The notes beneath the pieces were generated by a model. That model worked only from the letters and a program-made list of their open reading frames with translations. It was not told where the DNA came from and did not search any database. Of a DNA stretch of 64,000 nucleotides, positions 1-11,394 are shown piece after piece (within the stretch, counting starts at the first letter, position 1; every line of letters starts with the position of its first letter). The DNA lies in the NCBI GenBank assembly GCA_026545225.1, contig CM048850.1, positions 3,410,001-3,474,000 of the forward strand, read 5' to 3'. Source of the stretch: Cornus controversa. Taxonomy: Eukaryota > Streptophyta > Magnoliopsida > Cornales > Cornaceae. Position numbers and translations under genes: made by a program.

Positions 1-1189
1 TAATTGTCTATTGAATTTGTATTTCAAAATTCAATGAAATATTAGATTAGAGATAGGAGAGATGTATTTTATTGCAATAATGTTGTAATTAGAACCCATA
101 TATACACAGGTATGGACTTCAAATAATTACTTCAACTTCATTATAAAATTAATGTTAAAATTTGAACTTGAATTTTCATTCTAGATTTATGCTATTTTCC
201 TTAAGAATGATTGAGCACAAATTTCTTCATTTCTTCTTAATTGTCAACTCTTCAATATTTATTCATTCTGATTCATCACAGATCCATAACACAATGCCTG
301 GGAAAAGCTTAGAATCATCAATCATACAAAGAACTTAGAAAGGGTGAAATATGCAAGTACATCTTTAAGAAGAGTTTTTCTATCACGATCATTTTTTGAT
401 TTCTTTTCAGATATGATAGATGAAGATGCAATTTTAAACCTTTCTCTACGGCTGAAGTTAAATCTAACAGTTTGGGAGTTTGTCATTCTGATTGTTCTCA
501 ACTTCTAGTTATCGAAAAGTCAGTCGATTTGTGAATGTCTTTCCTGAAAATTGGAATTCTTTCTTTTTCACTTTTCTTTCATGGAGTTAATTTTAAGAGG
601 GAATTTCATTCACATTGTAACTTCATATCCTGATGGTGAAATGTCTTCAAAGAAAGATTGCAATCGTGTTTGTTATGTTATTTCAACATAATTTGGAATT
701 AATATCAACCAGATTTAGTAGCGTCTCTACCTCTTAGTAGTTGTTGTGACTTGTGACCTACTCAACCCGGGCCAACATCCCAGATGAATTGTCAATTTTG
801 GTAATGGCCCTTCTAAAGAAAGGAATACATTTTGCAGTTTAATGTACCCATGCTAAAGTAGATGAGATCATGGGATTTTTTTAGAAATTTATGTTAATGA
901 GATACACACAAGAACTGTTGTTTAAATTTTAATAAATAGAATGAGAATTGCTATGTTTGTAGTTCAAATTGTTTATGATAACAAGAAGTTTTATTATACA
1001 TAAACTTAGAATTTTTGAAAGGGTTAATATACTGGTTGTCGTTTTTTAAATTTATTAGTTGTTTATAAAGAAATATTTCAACCATGTTCCTAATGTTATT
1101 TCAATCAATATTGAAACAAACATCAACCGAATTTACTAACCAACTTCTCTCTCCCTCTTTGCAACCTTATTTTCACCTTAGGTCCATAA
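1..1189. other. AT-rich intergenic sequence, no gene seen
   Basis: I see no coding region, terminal repeat or target duplication in this stretch. The short open frames in it have no recognisable motifs and end within tens of codons. It is most simply AT-rich intergenic DNA or old, unrecognisable repeat. Confidence 0.6.
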
Positions 1190-1448
1190 TTGTGGGTTCC
1201 TGTGGTGACCCTTGTGGCGAGTGTGACGTGGGTGGGAGCAAGAGACACTGGGCGAGCTACCACACTAGTAGGTTACATGGTGCTCAATCTCATATCGTTT
1301 GGGTATGGAGAAGGTGATATGCTTATATGAAGTGTGTTCTTTTCAAAAGGTATAAGGCATTTTACGATAAAACCTAAAAACAAAAACGAGCGGGCTTAGG
1401 CCTAAAACGAACAAGATCATACCATCAAGTAGAGTGGGTCATTACAAA

Positions 1449-1460
1449 TGGTATCAGAGC
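1449..1460 (+). other. tRNA-iMet primer binding site
   Basis: TGGTATCAGAGC is complementary to the 3' end of plant initiator methionine tRNA and lies 2 bp after an LTR-like 'ttaca' end. It is the first of two such sites 140 bp apart in the TRIM-like array. Confidence 0.8.
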
Positions 1461-1588
1461 CGGACCCATCCGAAAGTGATGTGGGCCAGTGCGAGAGACA
1501 CTGGGCGAGCTACCACATTGGCAGGCTATAGGGTGCTCAATCCCATATCGCCTACGTGCGGAGAAGGGGATGTTCAGGCTGTTACAAA

Positions 1589-1600
1589 TGGTATCAGAGC
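1589..1600 (+). other. Second tRNA-iMet primer binding site
   Basis: This is an identical TGGTATCAGAGC, again just after 'gttaca'. Two primer sites this close, with no coding sequence between, show that these are tandem non-autonomous units and not one full element. Confidence 0.8.
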
Positions 1601-1880
1601 TAGAGCCAGCTATAAGTGTGCTGACGGGGACGTCGGGCCTCCTATGAGAGTGGATTATGGTGACCCTTGTGGGCATGTGCGTGAGACACTGGGTGAGCTA
1701 CCACACTGGCAGGCTTTAGGGTGTTCAATCTCATATCACCTGAGTGTGGAGAAGGGGATGTGCTTATATGTAGTGTGTTCTATCCAAATGGTATGAGGTC
1801 TTTTGGGATAAAGCTCAAGAACAAAAACGTGCAGGCTTAGGCCCAAAGTAGACAATATCATATCATTAGGTGTCGCCGCC

Positions 1881-3020
1881 CCCAAAATCAACCAATTCAC
1901 TACATAATGATCTCCCCCAAACTTGCACTACAAAAGCCCTAAAAAAAATCCAACCAATTTTAAGAAAATAAAACACACATCCTTTGAAGAAGAAACTTGA
2001 GAAAGTTGGAGCTTCAATGAGAATTTGAGAATAACAAATTGGCTTCGATTTTGACGATGATGATCACGGATAATATTCAAGCAATATAATCACCAAGTAA
2101 AAGTTTTAGAATGTAGGTTGATATAGGAGAGTCAAGAGAGCGCACCAAGGCTTCAATTTTCGAGTGTGAGCAATAAGGCAAGAATGGGCCCTTTATATAG
2201 CCTTTAAAAATCCAAATCAGCCATTATTTGGCTGGGGCAATCGATCGCCTAGTTGTATGCTACTGCCCAAAAAGAACCAAAAGGGGTGATCGATCCCCCC
2301 TTTTGATGCTACTTGGGCTTCTATCACTCAAGGTCGACCGAGAAAGCTATTTTTGAGGAGTCTATCACCCAAGGTCAACCGAGACCTCTCATTTTCATTT
2401 GTTTTGAGTCTGAATACCCCTGTCCACCTCCCGGCATCTTCCAGAAGCAACTAATTAAGGCATCAAAAGTTATAACAAAAAACACATTAAAATGCAACTA
2501 ATATTGAAAGAAAAGTAAAGAAACACATGAAAGAAAAATAAAAGAAATCAAATATCAAAAATACAAAATACTCCACAGTTAATGTCTATAGGCGACGTTC
2601 ACCAACTTCAATTCAAGGTTCACCCGATGTCATATTGCTTGAGGAGATTTAACATCGCCCCTCCCATATGATCCTCACTGCTTTGTGTCGAACTCAAAAT
2701 AACTAGAAGAGTCTCATTGGCTCATAAAAACACATATCTCAGCCTTGAAGAAAGAGGTTTCAATTCTACTTGTAGAGGAGACTCCAATGATGGCACTAGA
2801 GGAGTGCTAGAAAGAGGGATAAGTGGCTCAATCGGAATCCTCCATGATGGCTTATTTTTCATGGCCACTTCATCAAGCATAACATTCACCCCCACAATGG
2901 ACTTCTCAACATATTGAGATAGAGCAAACAGAGCAATTTCTTTCACACAATCATCAATGTCATCCATGAAGAAAATGACACTCTAGTCTGGAGGATTTTG
3001 AATGACATTGAAAATATTTA
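1881..3020 (-). pseudogene. Athila-like element C: pol linker and 3' non-coding remnant
   Basis: On the minus strand, 2967-2722 encodes the segment that joins protease to reverse transcriptase in Athila/Tat-type gypsy pol, with the hallmark ...ELKPLSSRLRYVFL just before the RT domain. A one-base frameshift then leads to a NETLLVILSS-like stretch (about 2715-2620), after which coding similarity stops and the RT, RNase H and integrase domains are missing. The remainder (about 2580-1890) resembles the leader upstream of the env-like ORF of the sister element at 57.5-57.95 kb, for example 'cccccaaactt', 'aaaagccct' and a GATCGATCGCC block. The sequence is interrupted at 3016-3020 by the big solo LTR. 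Across that insertion the minus-strand frame continues from the protease tail at 8594 into IFNVIQNPPD here, so both halves are one element. It is dead: deleted, frameshifted and split. Confidence 0.75.
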
Positions 3021-3250
3021 TGTAATGGCCGGATTATTTTTGACCGGTTCCTAGTGATTTTTGGCCGGGTTTTCTTTTTTTGATTTAATTAATTTTGAAA
3101 AGGTGCAATATATATATATATAGTAGATATATTTATATTTAATTATAAATATATGGAGGTGCATGTATATAATAAATACATTTATATATATGGGAGAGGA
3201 GAATACGTATATACGGTGTAATATATATACGTACATGGGTGTATGTGTTC

Positions 3251-3372
3251 TATTAAATACACATGTGATGTTTTATATATATATATATATGTGATGTTTT
3301 ATATATATATATATATATATAAAACATCACATATATATATATATATATAAAACATCACATGTGTATTTAATA
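3251..3372. repeat. Near-perfect 122-bp TA-rich palindrome
   Basis: From tattaaatacacatgtgatg the sequence runs through TA repeats and returns as its own reverse complement, ending catcacatgtgtatttaata. The core 'gtgatgttttatata' appears twice on each arm. The centre is near 3311. It lies in the 5' part of the 4-kb LTR and could extrude as a cruciform or fold as RNA. Confidence 0.85.
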
Positions 3373-4670
3373 TATATTCATGTGGCTGAGAATGGCTTGT
3401 GAATTATATGGACCAAAAGAAAAGAGTAGACAAGAAGATAAGGAGAGCCAGACCAAGTGGTTGGCTGAAGAGGAAGAAAAGAAGGAAAGAAAAAGAAGAA
3501 AGGAAGAGAGAGAACCGAGAGTCTAGAGAGAGAAAGAGAGAAGAAGGTGAAACCGAGATGATGGTGGCCAGAGGTGGCTACCATGGTGGTGGTGCTCGGC
3601 AGTAGCTTGGGCTGCCTGTTTGACGGCTTCGAGTGGTCCGAGGATGACTCCTTACGGTTGTTCGGATAGCCTGTTTTGGAGGCTCCAGGGTTTATGATAC
3701 GGCTGGTGCATGGTGGTTGGTTTAGCCGATAAAGGGTGGTACATGAGACGGTGGTTCGAGTGGTGTTGGCTGCTAGCTGACGCCGTTCCTTGGGTTTAGT
3801 TTTGCAGGGGCTCACGATGAGACCTTGGCAGTTTGAGGTGGTAGAGTTGGGTATTCATGTAGCAAGCCGCAGCTTGCTTGGTTCGACTGGGTCTTATACG
3901 ACGTGTCGAAGGTGATAGTTACGAGGTGATGCTTGGATAAAGCTTGAATGGAGGGGTTCACCGTTTGGACAATGGGCTGTCATGGTGGTGCCTGACGGAG
4001 TTACGATAAGGGGTTTATTAGCCGATTTTGCGGTTGAACGGTGGTCTATTATGGCCTTTTTTAGTGTCAATCTTCTTGGCCGAAATGGTAACTGATATGG
4101 GTCCTTGACGGATGTGGGTTTTCTTCACGGGTTGTCACGGTTTCGGAGCCCATGGTGGTACCGAAGGGGGGCTAGTTTTATGGACTGTTGGGGTCAAGAG
4201 TGGTGGTTTTGTGGTGATGGATCCTCACGGCTATGGTGGGGGAGCTTGAGTTTGTTGTCCACGGTGGAAGCAACCATGATAGAAGTTGATGATGGTCTTC
4301 ACATGGTGGCCAGAAATGGTGAGTTCACGAATGTGAACCTGGGTGATGGTGAATGATAATGGTTGAAGATGGTTCAAAATTGGGTTGGTTCACTTTATTT
4401 GAATTGGACCCATACAGTGAATGGGCTTGGTGAGGCTCATAGACTTCAATTAGTTTAATGATTGATTGGGCCTCATGGACTATGATTTGGACCTTGATAG
4501 TTGGGCTTACAATATATGAATTAGGCCTGAAATTTATCGAAGTGGGTTTCCTAATTAAATTAGGCCAAGCATGGAAATTGAAAAGGAAAGGAAAAATGGT
4601 TCAGTTGGATCGGTGGTGTGGACTACGGCATTGGACTGGATTAGGATCGTGTCTGAATCGCTTTGCAGGC

Positions 4671-6172
4671 TGATTCATGTGTGAGTGCGTCTCAAATTAT
4701 AATTACCACACTTCGCAATAGAACGAATTCCTTGCAGAATAGGGCTATCGAAAGGGGTATCGTACCTCAAGGATCATGGTCTGATGAGTTGGAATACGAA
4801 TTAATTCTAATTAAATTTATAAGAAAAGAATTCTGATTTTTATATTTAAACTAACTAAAAAGCAAATTAAAATAAGTCAAAGAAAATAGGGAGTGAAGAT
4901 AATATGAGATAAATCTAGGGTATTTGATTTCACCACTAACTCCACAATCAATGGTCAATTGAATTAACTATGGAGAATTACATCATGCATAAGTGGTGTT
5001 GGTGGCTACAAGCTCACCTTCATCCGTCAAGAAGATAACATATGATTAAGGCTAAGTCATGGACTATCTTCGATTGGCACGGGCCATCTGCCTAACTACT
5101 CTAATCTAAGGTGCAGTATGGTTCATCTTCTCTAGGCATACTCTATCAAAGCGTATAATGATATATTCAGTGATTACCATTGTGTAATAATCGCTCTCAT
5201 GATCACAGAAAATAAGAGAGATTGAGTTCAATAATAATAACTAAATATCTAAGACAAGATAAGAAATCATTGAAACTGAATTTATAAGACTTGTATTGCT
5301 CAATTCTATAATAAGAATCCTCTAAATTACATAATCTATGCATGAACATAAAGGTCCCCAATAATTAAAACAATCAAACCATTGATGCTTTGTTAGGGCT
5401 ACATCAAAACCCTAGTGGATGAACTAGTCGCTCATGGTAGAAGAAGAAGCTTCAACGGTTGAGGAAGAAGGCATCATCTTCATGAATTATACGTAAGACT
5501 TCATTCTCCAATGGTTCTCCACTCGAAAGCTCTGCAAAGTATGTCTTCCAATCTGTCCAAAAGCTCTCTAAGCTCTCTAATCTCCCTCAAACAGCCTTCA
5601 ATTCGTCACTTTATTGCCCCAAGAGAATACACCAAAGTCCTAATCCAATTAGGAATTAATTAGGTTTTCCCGCAGCACTAATCATGTGGGTTTTTCCTGC
5701 TGACGTTCGGCCCAACTTTTGACCCACTAGAAAGTCCGATTCACAGAATTTTTGTGAAATACAAAAGTGTGCAGAATCGAATTTAGTTCAACCTTGATAA
5801 AAATTAAGTCGATTTGAGGCTCAAAAATAATACTTTTGATTCATTTTCCAAAATGGGATTAAGACTGTATTAAGCGCAGAATTGGGCTTCAGGCCCATCC
5901 TTTTTAAGCAGCTGTAATCCTCTTGGATCTCGTCCTTGGGCTGATTTGAGTTGAAATAAATATTTGAATGGATCCATTTGATGTAGGCTTCCTCTAACCA
6001 TCTTGAATGTCATCTTTAAAAGCTCAAAATCATGGTTTTAACTGAAATAATCATTAAGGCCTTGAAAATACAGAAAACACTAAAACGAAATAAAATAACA
6101 AAATAATCTATCACTAAGAGAATAAAATACATAAGTTAAGAGGCTAGAATACGCAACATTCAACGCCTATCA
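4671..6172 (-). mobile_element. Solo LTR of Athila-like family 1 (copy A)
   Basis: This is a 1502-bp LTR in minus orientation. On the minus strand it begins TGATAGGCGTTGAATGTTGCG and ends ...CACACATGAATCA. It is flanked by a perfect 5-bp target duplication, CAGGC (4666-4670 and 6173-6177), with no internal region, so it is a solo LTR. It is nested in the 4-kb LTR. The same family supplies copy B, the fragment at 12877-13025, and the LTRs at 49277, 53170 and 59835. Confidence 0.93.
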
Positions 6173-7269
6173 CAGGCGCGAGCTCATTAAAATTGGACCT
6201 AAGGCAAGTTGATTATTGCCTCTATTTGCTACGTATATATTTTAATTATGTTAATTAATTTACATATGTTCCTTAATTTGATCATATGTGATATATATAT
6301 ATATATATGTATATTTATACATATATATATATAGGTGGATGTTGTGTATATGTGTGATGTGAGGATATATATATATATACATATATGTGTGTGTGTGTGT
6401 GTATATATATATGTTAGAAATGAAAGCATGTTAATTCAAATGCTTGTTTGCATTGTGACATGTATATGTGTGGATCGAGCCCCATGTAAATTATGCTAAA
6501 TAATATATGTTTAGCTAAGGGTTGTTTCGTATGCATAGGTGGACTTTATGCATTGGTTAAATATGTATGTGATTACATATTAGTATAGTAGTAGAAATGC
6601 ATGATAAACATAATTATAACATTGATGAGCATTTGAGAAGCATGATATATGCTAAGTATTATATGTGTGCATAATGCATATATGGGTGACGGAATATATA
6701 TGCGGTTATATATTGAGGATGAAAAACATGCAGTTACTTGTAGTAAATGCATGCCTTGAGTGAAAGCATTATTATTTTTATGCTAGTATATGTGCATATG
6801 TGATTTATATGCAGGATGAGACATGTAGGTAATTATATGTCGGTGTTATGATTAGAATGCATATTATACACTTGTGTAAATGCATGCATTGAATGGAGTA
6901 TGACCATTACATGCTAAATTGGAGAATGGTAGGCATATAGGGCTTATATGCAAGATTTGACATATACGTGATTATATGTGGGCTTGTGTGAGTTAAATGC
7001 ATGTTATCTTTATATGAAAAATGTGTGCAATGGTGAAGCATGACTAAAATGTGCTTAAGTGAATTTTGTGAACATATGCGACTTATGCTAGGCTTTATAT
7101 GTATAGATAATTATATATGTGGTTCGTGGAGGTGAAACACGTGCTATATGCTTTTGTAACTAGCTTGTGTGTTGTCGAGCATGAAATTTAAATGCTTGAT
7201 CCATATATGTTCGAAATACATGTATAGGACTGTTGTGAGGAGAACGGGGAAAATGGGAGAATAATCTAA

Positions 7270-7560
7270 CCACCTTAGAGTATGTGACTTACTCGGTGAT
7301 GTATTCCGGGACTATCCAATCGCCTTGGAGTACATGAGTTACTCAGTGAGGAATCCCGAAACCATTTAACCACCTTGGAGTATGTGATTTACTCGGTGAT
7401 GTATTCCGAAACTATCTAACCACCTTGGAGTATGTGACTTACTCGATGATGTATTCCGGGACTATCCAATCGCCTTGGAGTATGTGATTTACTCAGTGAG
7501 GAATCCCGAAGCCACCTAACCACCTTGGAGTATGTGATTTACTTGGTGGCAGTGTTAAGA
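7270..7560 (+). repeat. Six-copy 50-bp tandem repeat with 150-bp higher order
   Basis: Six units of 49-51 bp, each starting c(c/g)(a)ccttggagta, begin at about 7270, 7321, 7370, 7420, 7471 and 7520. Units 1 and 4 share 'gggactatccaat', and units 2 and 5 share 'cagtgaggaatcccgaa'. The array is therefore two rounds of a three-unit, 150-bp period. It lies inside the 4-kb LTR and is contiguous, without the spacers a CRISPR array would have. Confidence 0.88.
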
Positions 7561-8384
7561 TTGTGTGAGAAGTGTCTCAGGTCACATGGTTGGTTAAGAA
7601 TCATGCTAGGGTATCAAGTTGAGTCCGAGAGGGAGACAAGAGGATGTTATTGCTTTCATTTCTAAATTGTGAAGCATGATATGTGTTTAATGCATTCTTA
7701 TATATGCGCTGCTTGTGAATGAACATGATATATGTTGGAGGTTTATTGTTTTTAAGCATGTTACACGGTTTAAATGCATCTTCATTGCATTTGAGATTAC
7801 TACTTGTTGAGTAGGGAACGTGATAATTGATTTACATTATTTTATGTAAATACTTAGACATATATGTTCCTTATACATATTGATGTTGGTTGTTTATTAC
7901 TTTTGAGAATGTTGAAAATGATTTCAAAAATCATGTGTAGTTGACTTATATGTTCATATATGTTATATTTGCCATATGCTTTGTTGGTTCATGTATGCTA
8001 GGTGGGAACATGATTTAAATATTGTGATATATTTAAATGTGTACATTTTTGAGAATATGTGAGGATCGACCTGCTGCAGCAGTGATAGTATATTCGACAT
8101 ACCTTGTTTGGCTTTGAGCTCACCCCCTTTCAGGTTTTGCAGGTATTGCAGATGATACAGAGTCAATTAAGGATTGATAGTACCTGTTGTAGACGTAGCG
8201 ATTAAATTTCTAAGAATTTAATGTATGTTCAGGATAGTGGATAGAAGTTTTACATTTGAATTAAATGTATTGGACATTTATGTTGATTCAATTTCTCCAG
8301 TTGCATTATATATAATTGATGTATGTATGTGAGACGGACATTCAGGGACTAAGTTATATTTCAATTGTATTATGCATGTTGTAG

Positions 8385-8480
8385 GAATGATGGGGGGACA
8401 CGTGCCTAAAAGTGTCCATTTTGAATTTAAGATGTGAATGATGGGGGGACACGTGCCCAAAAGTTTCCATTTTGAATGAA
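8385..8480 (+). repeat. Direct duplication carrying a CACGTG box
   Basis: Two copies about 52 bp apart of gaatgatggggggacacgtg followed by cc(t/c)aaaagt(g/t)tccattttgaat. Each contains the palindrome CACGTG (a plant G-box core) next to a G-run. It lies roughly 110-200 bp from the 3' end of the 4-kb LTR, so it may be a promoter or enhancer part of the element. That role is inferred from the motif alone. Confidence 0.6.
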
Positions 8481-8593
8481 TTATATTTGAATTGGGATTA
8501 TATGATCAGGTTGTGATATTGATGGTATTATTGTGAGAGGTTGATATCGGAGTCACACCCTGGTCCTCGGGACTCGAGAATCGGGGCGTGACA

Positions 8594-11394
8594 ATTTAGC
8601 TTCACCTTCATGTTATCGAAAGAGATATCCATTATTCTTGACCTACAATTTATGTAAACATCGCCGGCCAAGAATAACTGGAATGTGTCTCCTCGGATTG
8701 TGAATTGGCTCAGTGTCTAGAACAATAAAGTCAACTGGGAAGTAGAACTTATCCACTTTGATGGGCATATCTTCAACAATCCCACGAGGTTGCTTGATCG
8801 ATCTATTTGCAAATTATAGAATCAAGCTTGTCAAGTTTTGCTAAGGCAAACGTCATCTTGTCTTCAAGGGTTGACTCCTTTGGTGGTATAGGAACTTAAG
8901 CTTGATATGGCAGTGAATGCATATAGTTTCGAGGCTGATAAGTGGGCTGCATTACTGCCCTTGATTGTTGTATAAGAAACCAGGATGATTCCTCTATGTT
9001 AGATTGTAAGTGTTGCCACGTGGAGGATTAATTGGTCCAGTGAATGTAGCTTGCACTTGCTCTTGTTGAAGGTCAGAAAATTGCCCCAGTGAAGGGCAAT
9101 TATTCACATGATGCATAGGACTAGAGCAAAAATCACAAGGGCCTAACAATGAAGAATTGGCAGAAGGAGGAAAAGCTTGGCTAGCTGCCATAATCTGTTC
9201 CACTTTCTCTGCAATCAAGTCAATGTTGGTAGACATAACATCTACAGAACCTATTGATAGGCGTTGAATGTTACGCATTTTAGTCTCTTAACTTATGTAT
9301 TTTATTCTTTTAAGTGATAGATTATTTGTTATTTTACTTCGTTTTAGTGTTTTCTGTATTTTCAGGGCCTTAATGATTATTTCAGTTAAAACCATGATTT
9401 TGGGCTTTTAAAGAAGACATCCAAGATGGTTAGATGAAGCCTACATCAAGGAGATTCATTCAACCATTTATTTCAACTCAAATCAGCCCAAGGAAGAGGT
9501 CCAAGAGAAGTACAGCTGCTTAAGAAGGCTTCGGGCCTGAAGCCCAAATCTGCGCGTAATACAGTCTTAATCTCGTTTTGGGTTTAACGAACTAGAAGTC
9601 TTATTTTCGAGCCTCAAATCGACATAATTTTTGTGATTGGTTAAACGAAATTTGATTCTGCACACTTTTGTATTTCACAAAAATTCCGTGAATCGGACTT
9701 CTAGTGGGTCAAAAGTTGGGCCGAAGTCAGCAGAAAAAACCCACCTGATTAGTGCTGCGGGAAACCCTAATTTATTCCTAATTGGATTACGACTTTGGTG
9801 TATTCTCTTGGAGAATAAAGGGAAGACTTGGAGGCTGAGTTTGGAAGAGATTACAGAGCTTGGAGAGTCTGAGAGGGCTGAGAAGAGAACATAAACATAT
9901 TTGCAGAGCCATTGGAGAACGAAGTCATACGCATAATTCATGAAGATGATGCCTTCTTCCTCAATCGTTGAAGCTTCTTCTTCTACCATGAGCGACTAGT
10001 TCATCCACTAGGGTTTTGATGTAGCCCTAACAAAGCATCAATGGTTTGATTGTTTTAATTATTGGGGACTTTTATGTTCATGCATAGATTATGTAATTTA
10101 GAGAATTCTTATTATAGAATTGAGCAATACAAGTCTTATAAATTCAGTTTCAATGATTTCTTATCTTGTCTTAGATATTTAGTTGTTGTTATTGAACTCA
10201 ATCTCTCTTATTTTCTGTGATCATGAGAGAGATTATTACATAATGGTAATCACTGAATATATTGTTATGAGCTTTGATGGATTATGCCTAGAGAAGATGA
10301 ACCATACTGCACCCTAGATTAGAGTAGTTAGGCAGATGGCCCATGCCAATCGAAGATAGTCCATGGCTTAGCCTTAATCATATGTTATCTTCTTGACGGA
10401 TGAAGGTGAGCTTGTAGCCACCGACACCACTTATGCATGATGTAATTCCCCTATAGTTGATTCAATTGACCATTGATTGTGGAGTTAGTGGTGAAGTCAA
10501 ACACCCTAGATTTCTCTCTTATTATCTTCACTATCTATTTACTTTGGTTTATTTTATTTTATCTTTTTAATTAGTTTAAAAATCAGAATTCTTTTCTTAT
10601 AAATTTAATTAGAATTAATTCCGTATTCCAACTCATCAGACCATGATCCTTGAGGTACGATACCCCTTTCGATAGCCCTATTCTGCAAGGAATTCGTTCT
10701 ATTGCGAAGTGTGGAAATTTTTAATTGATATACTTTTTGAGTCACACTCACACACGAATCACCTATCTCAAAAATACCATATGTCCTCCTTGTATTAGAT
10801 GGTCTGCTCACATGTTGCAAAGGATTGTCACTGAAATTCTCGAACAAAGTCCATGCTTCGTCTTCACTCTTTAACATGAAAGTACCTCCATATGATGCAT
10901 CTACCATCTGTCTGTTGGCTTATATGTTAGTCCCTCATGGAAACACTGCACAAGTTGCCACTTAGGAACCTGATGATGAGGACACTTCCTAAGAAGGCCC
11001 TTGAACTTCTCCCATGTCTCATAGAATTGTTCCCCTTCAGATTGGGAGAAACTAGTGATAACACGTCTAAACTGATTGGTCTTCCCTATCGAAAAATATT
11101 TTTTCATGAACTCATGTTGCATTTAAGTCCATGTAGTGATAAAGCCTGCCAGTAGAGTATTGAACCAATATTTGGCCTTGTCTTTTATAGAGAATGGAAA
11201 GAGTCACATCCTGAAAGCATCTTTAGAGAAGTTGTGAATTTTGGTAATTGAGCACACTTCTATGAAGTCATCTAAATGTTTATAGGGATCCTCTTGAGTC
11301 AACTCAAAATATGATGGTAGCATCTGAATAATGCTAGACTTGATCTCGTAATTCTGTGTTGTGACATCTGACAGTTGGAATCTGTTCCAAAAAT
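8594..11394 (-). pseudogene. Athila-like element C: gag and protease remnant, split by solo LTR
   Basis: Read on the minus strand, gag starts near 11385 in the FQLSDVTTQNYEIKSSIIQ region and runs through KYWF-type gag core sequence to 10762. It is interrupted by solo LTR B and resumes at 9254 with MSTNIDLIAEKVEQIMA and a CCHC-like knuckle (CDFCSSPMHHVNNC). An internal deletion near 8820 fuses the gag coiled region (KLTLALAKF-like) directly to late protease (KVDKFYFPVDFIVLDTEP), and the final piece carries NCRSRIMDISFDNMKVKLN after a small frameshift. The catalytic protease segment (the ALLDLGAS equivalent in copy D) is therefore gone. In-frame stops and frameshifts are also present. The gag N-terminus and leader are deleted, so the 5' LTR joins gag within the primer site. 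Confidence 0.82.
9255..10761 (+). mobile_element. Solo LTR of Athila-like family 1 (copy B)
   Basis: This 1507-bp LTR begins TGATAGGCGTTGAATGTTACG and ends CACACACGAATCA. It is flanked by a perfect 5-bp target duplication, CCTAT (9250-9254 and 10762-10766). It splits the gag of element C between the ...TYGIFEIG and SVDVMSTNID segments. Its orientation is opposite to copy A. No internal element sequence is present, so it is a solo LTR. Confidence 0.93.

Larger units (their letters stand above)
1190..1880 (+). mobile_element. Tandem TRIM-like LTR/PBS repeat array
   Basis: Three partial units of the same repeat lie head to tail, at roughly 1190-1447, 1448-1587 and 1588-1880. Each has the phrases gagacactggg, gagctaccacact or a variant, and ctcaat(c/t)(c/t)catatc. 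Units 1 and 2 end in 'ttaca' followed two bases later by TGGTATCAGAGC, the plant initiator-Met tRNA primer site. Units 1 and 3 share the 'ggcttaggcc...acaa(g/t)atcat' tail. There is no protein between the primer sites (about 125 bp). This is the architecture of terminal-repeat-in-miniature (TRIM) elements reduced to LTR-PBS-LTR tandems. No intact TG...CA pair with a target duplication was found, so the exact element ends are uncertain. I looked for a 5S rRNA-like promoter, as in Cassandra TRIMs, and saw none. A related copy lies on the minus strand near 39290-39435. Confidence 0.7.
3021..8593 (+). mobile_element. Very long solo LTR (about 4.07 kb), gypsy type
   Basis: The element starts TGTAATGGCCGG and ends CGGGGCGTGACA, typical TG...CA gypsy LTR termini. 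It is flanked by a perfect 5-bp target duplication, ATTTA (3016-3020 and 8594-8598). Subtracting the nested 1502-bp LTR and its extra CAGGC leaves about 4.07 kb. There is no primer site, polypurine tract or coding region between the ends, so it is a solo LTR left by unequal recombination. Inside, from left to right: a TA-rich hairpin, a GA-rich leader-like stretch (3415-3560), a GT-rich region, a long 'atgcatat'-rich tract (6430-8000), a six-copy 50-bp tandem repeat, and a duplicated CACGTG-containing 52-mer near the end. The plus orientation is inferred from the leader-like stretch. It landed in the protease/pol junction of Athila-like element C. Confidence 0.88.

Noticed and set aside
1190-1880. 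Cassandra-type TRIM with 5S rRNA promoter
   Set aside because: Only a weak 'gatcatacca' resemblance near 1414. The 5S internal boxes are not present.
7270-7560. Regular 50-bp repeats, considered as a CRISPR-like array
   Set aside because: Units are contiguous without unique spacers, the sequence is plant, and it lies inside an LTR.
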